From assembly GCA_000444245.1 (NCBI GenBank), contig ATSW01005948.1, positions 1 through 29,302 on the forward strand: DNA of 29,302 nucleotides, read 5' to 3'. The notes under the pieces were generated by a model that saw only the letters and a program-made list of their open reading frames with translations, did no database searches and was not told where the DNA came from. This DNA is from Botryllus schlosseri. Its lineage: Eukaryota > Chordata > Ascidiacea > Stolidobranchia > Styelidae. Every line of letters starts with the position of its first letter. Position 1 is the first letter of the stretch. This document shows, in pieces, positions 29,291-29,302 of the stretch. A program made the position numbers and the translations under genes.

Positions 29291-29302
29291 CCCGTCTTTG
29301 AC

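Overview
This is eukaryotic DNA from an animal, probably a marine invertebrate. The coding signal is in short exons with GT/AG splice sites. The introns are full of small DNA transposons, and no bacterial-style genes are present. Frequent 'taggcctac' words, TTAGGG-like minisatellites and a fast-evolving DOCK protein would fit an invertebrate deuterostome (tunicate, echinoderm or hemichordate). That placement is a weak inference.

Two host genes are supported, both on the minus strand. (1) Positions 1822-6404 hold the first five coding exons of a DOCK-family Rac/Cdc42 guanine-nucleotide exchange factor, most like the DOCK1/2/5 group. All five splice phases agree. The exons give 110 residues: initiator Met, a complete SH3 domain and the start of the following helical, ELMO-binding-type segment. 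The rest of the gene lies off the left edge. (2) Positions 13031-28358 hold about 20 exons of a large extracellular protein with five MAM domains. It also has an Ala/Thr/Pro linker after MAM1, a 236-codon cationic Thr-rich mucin-like exon between MAM3 and MAM4, a basic linker exon between MAM4 and MAM5, and a possible six-cysteine C-terminal exon. Its 5' end (signal peptide) lies off the right edge.

Layout. 1-1821: nested DNA elements in a DOCK intron. 1822-6404: DOCK exons with a 1.1-kb hAT-type element and foldback MITEs in the introns. 6405-13030: intergenic, with a tRNA-derived SINE (about 8880-9233), a second SINE-like family, a 1-kb hAT-type element (9856-10872) and another hAT-type element (12176-12688). 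13031-28358: the MAM gene, with nearly every larger intron carrying its own repeat. 28359-29302: upstream intron or flank with a MITE and a 134-bp tandem repeat.

The two genes have no evident functional link beyond sharing a strand. DOCK proteins act inside the cell at the membrane with ELMO to activate Rac. Multi-MAM proteins are adhesive extracellular or membrane proteins. The most unusual non-coding items are a 28-bp perfect palindrome flanked by perfect 8-bp direct repeats (9360-9403), the stacked elements at 1-1810, and a 20-bp palindrome combining two CRE octamers with an E-box (9944-9963). The main open problem in gene structure is a splice-phase conflict at the start of MAM3.
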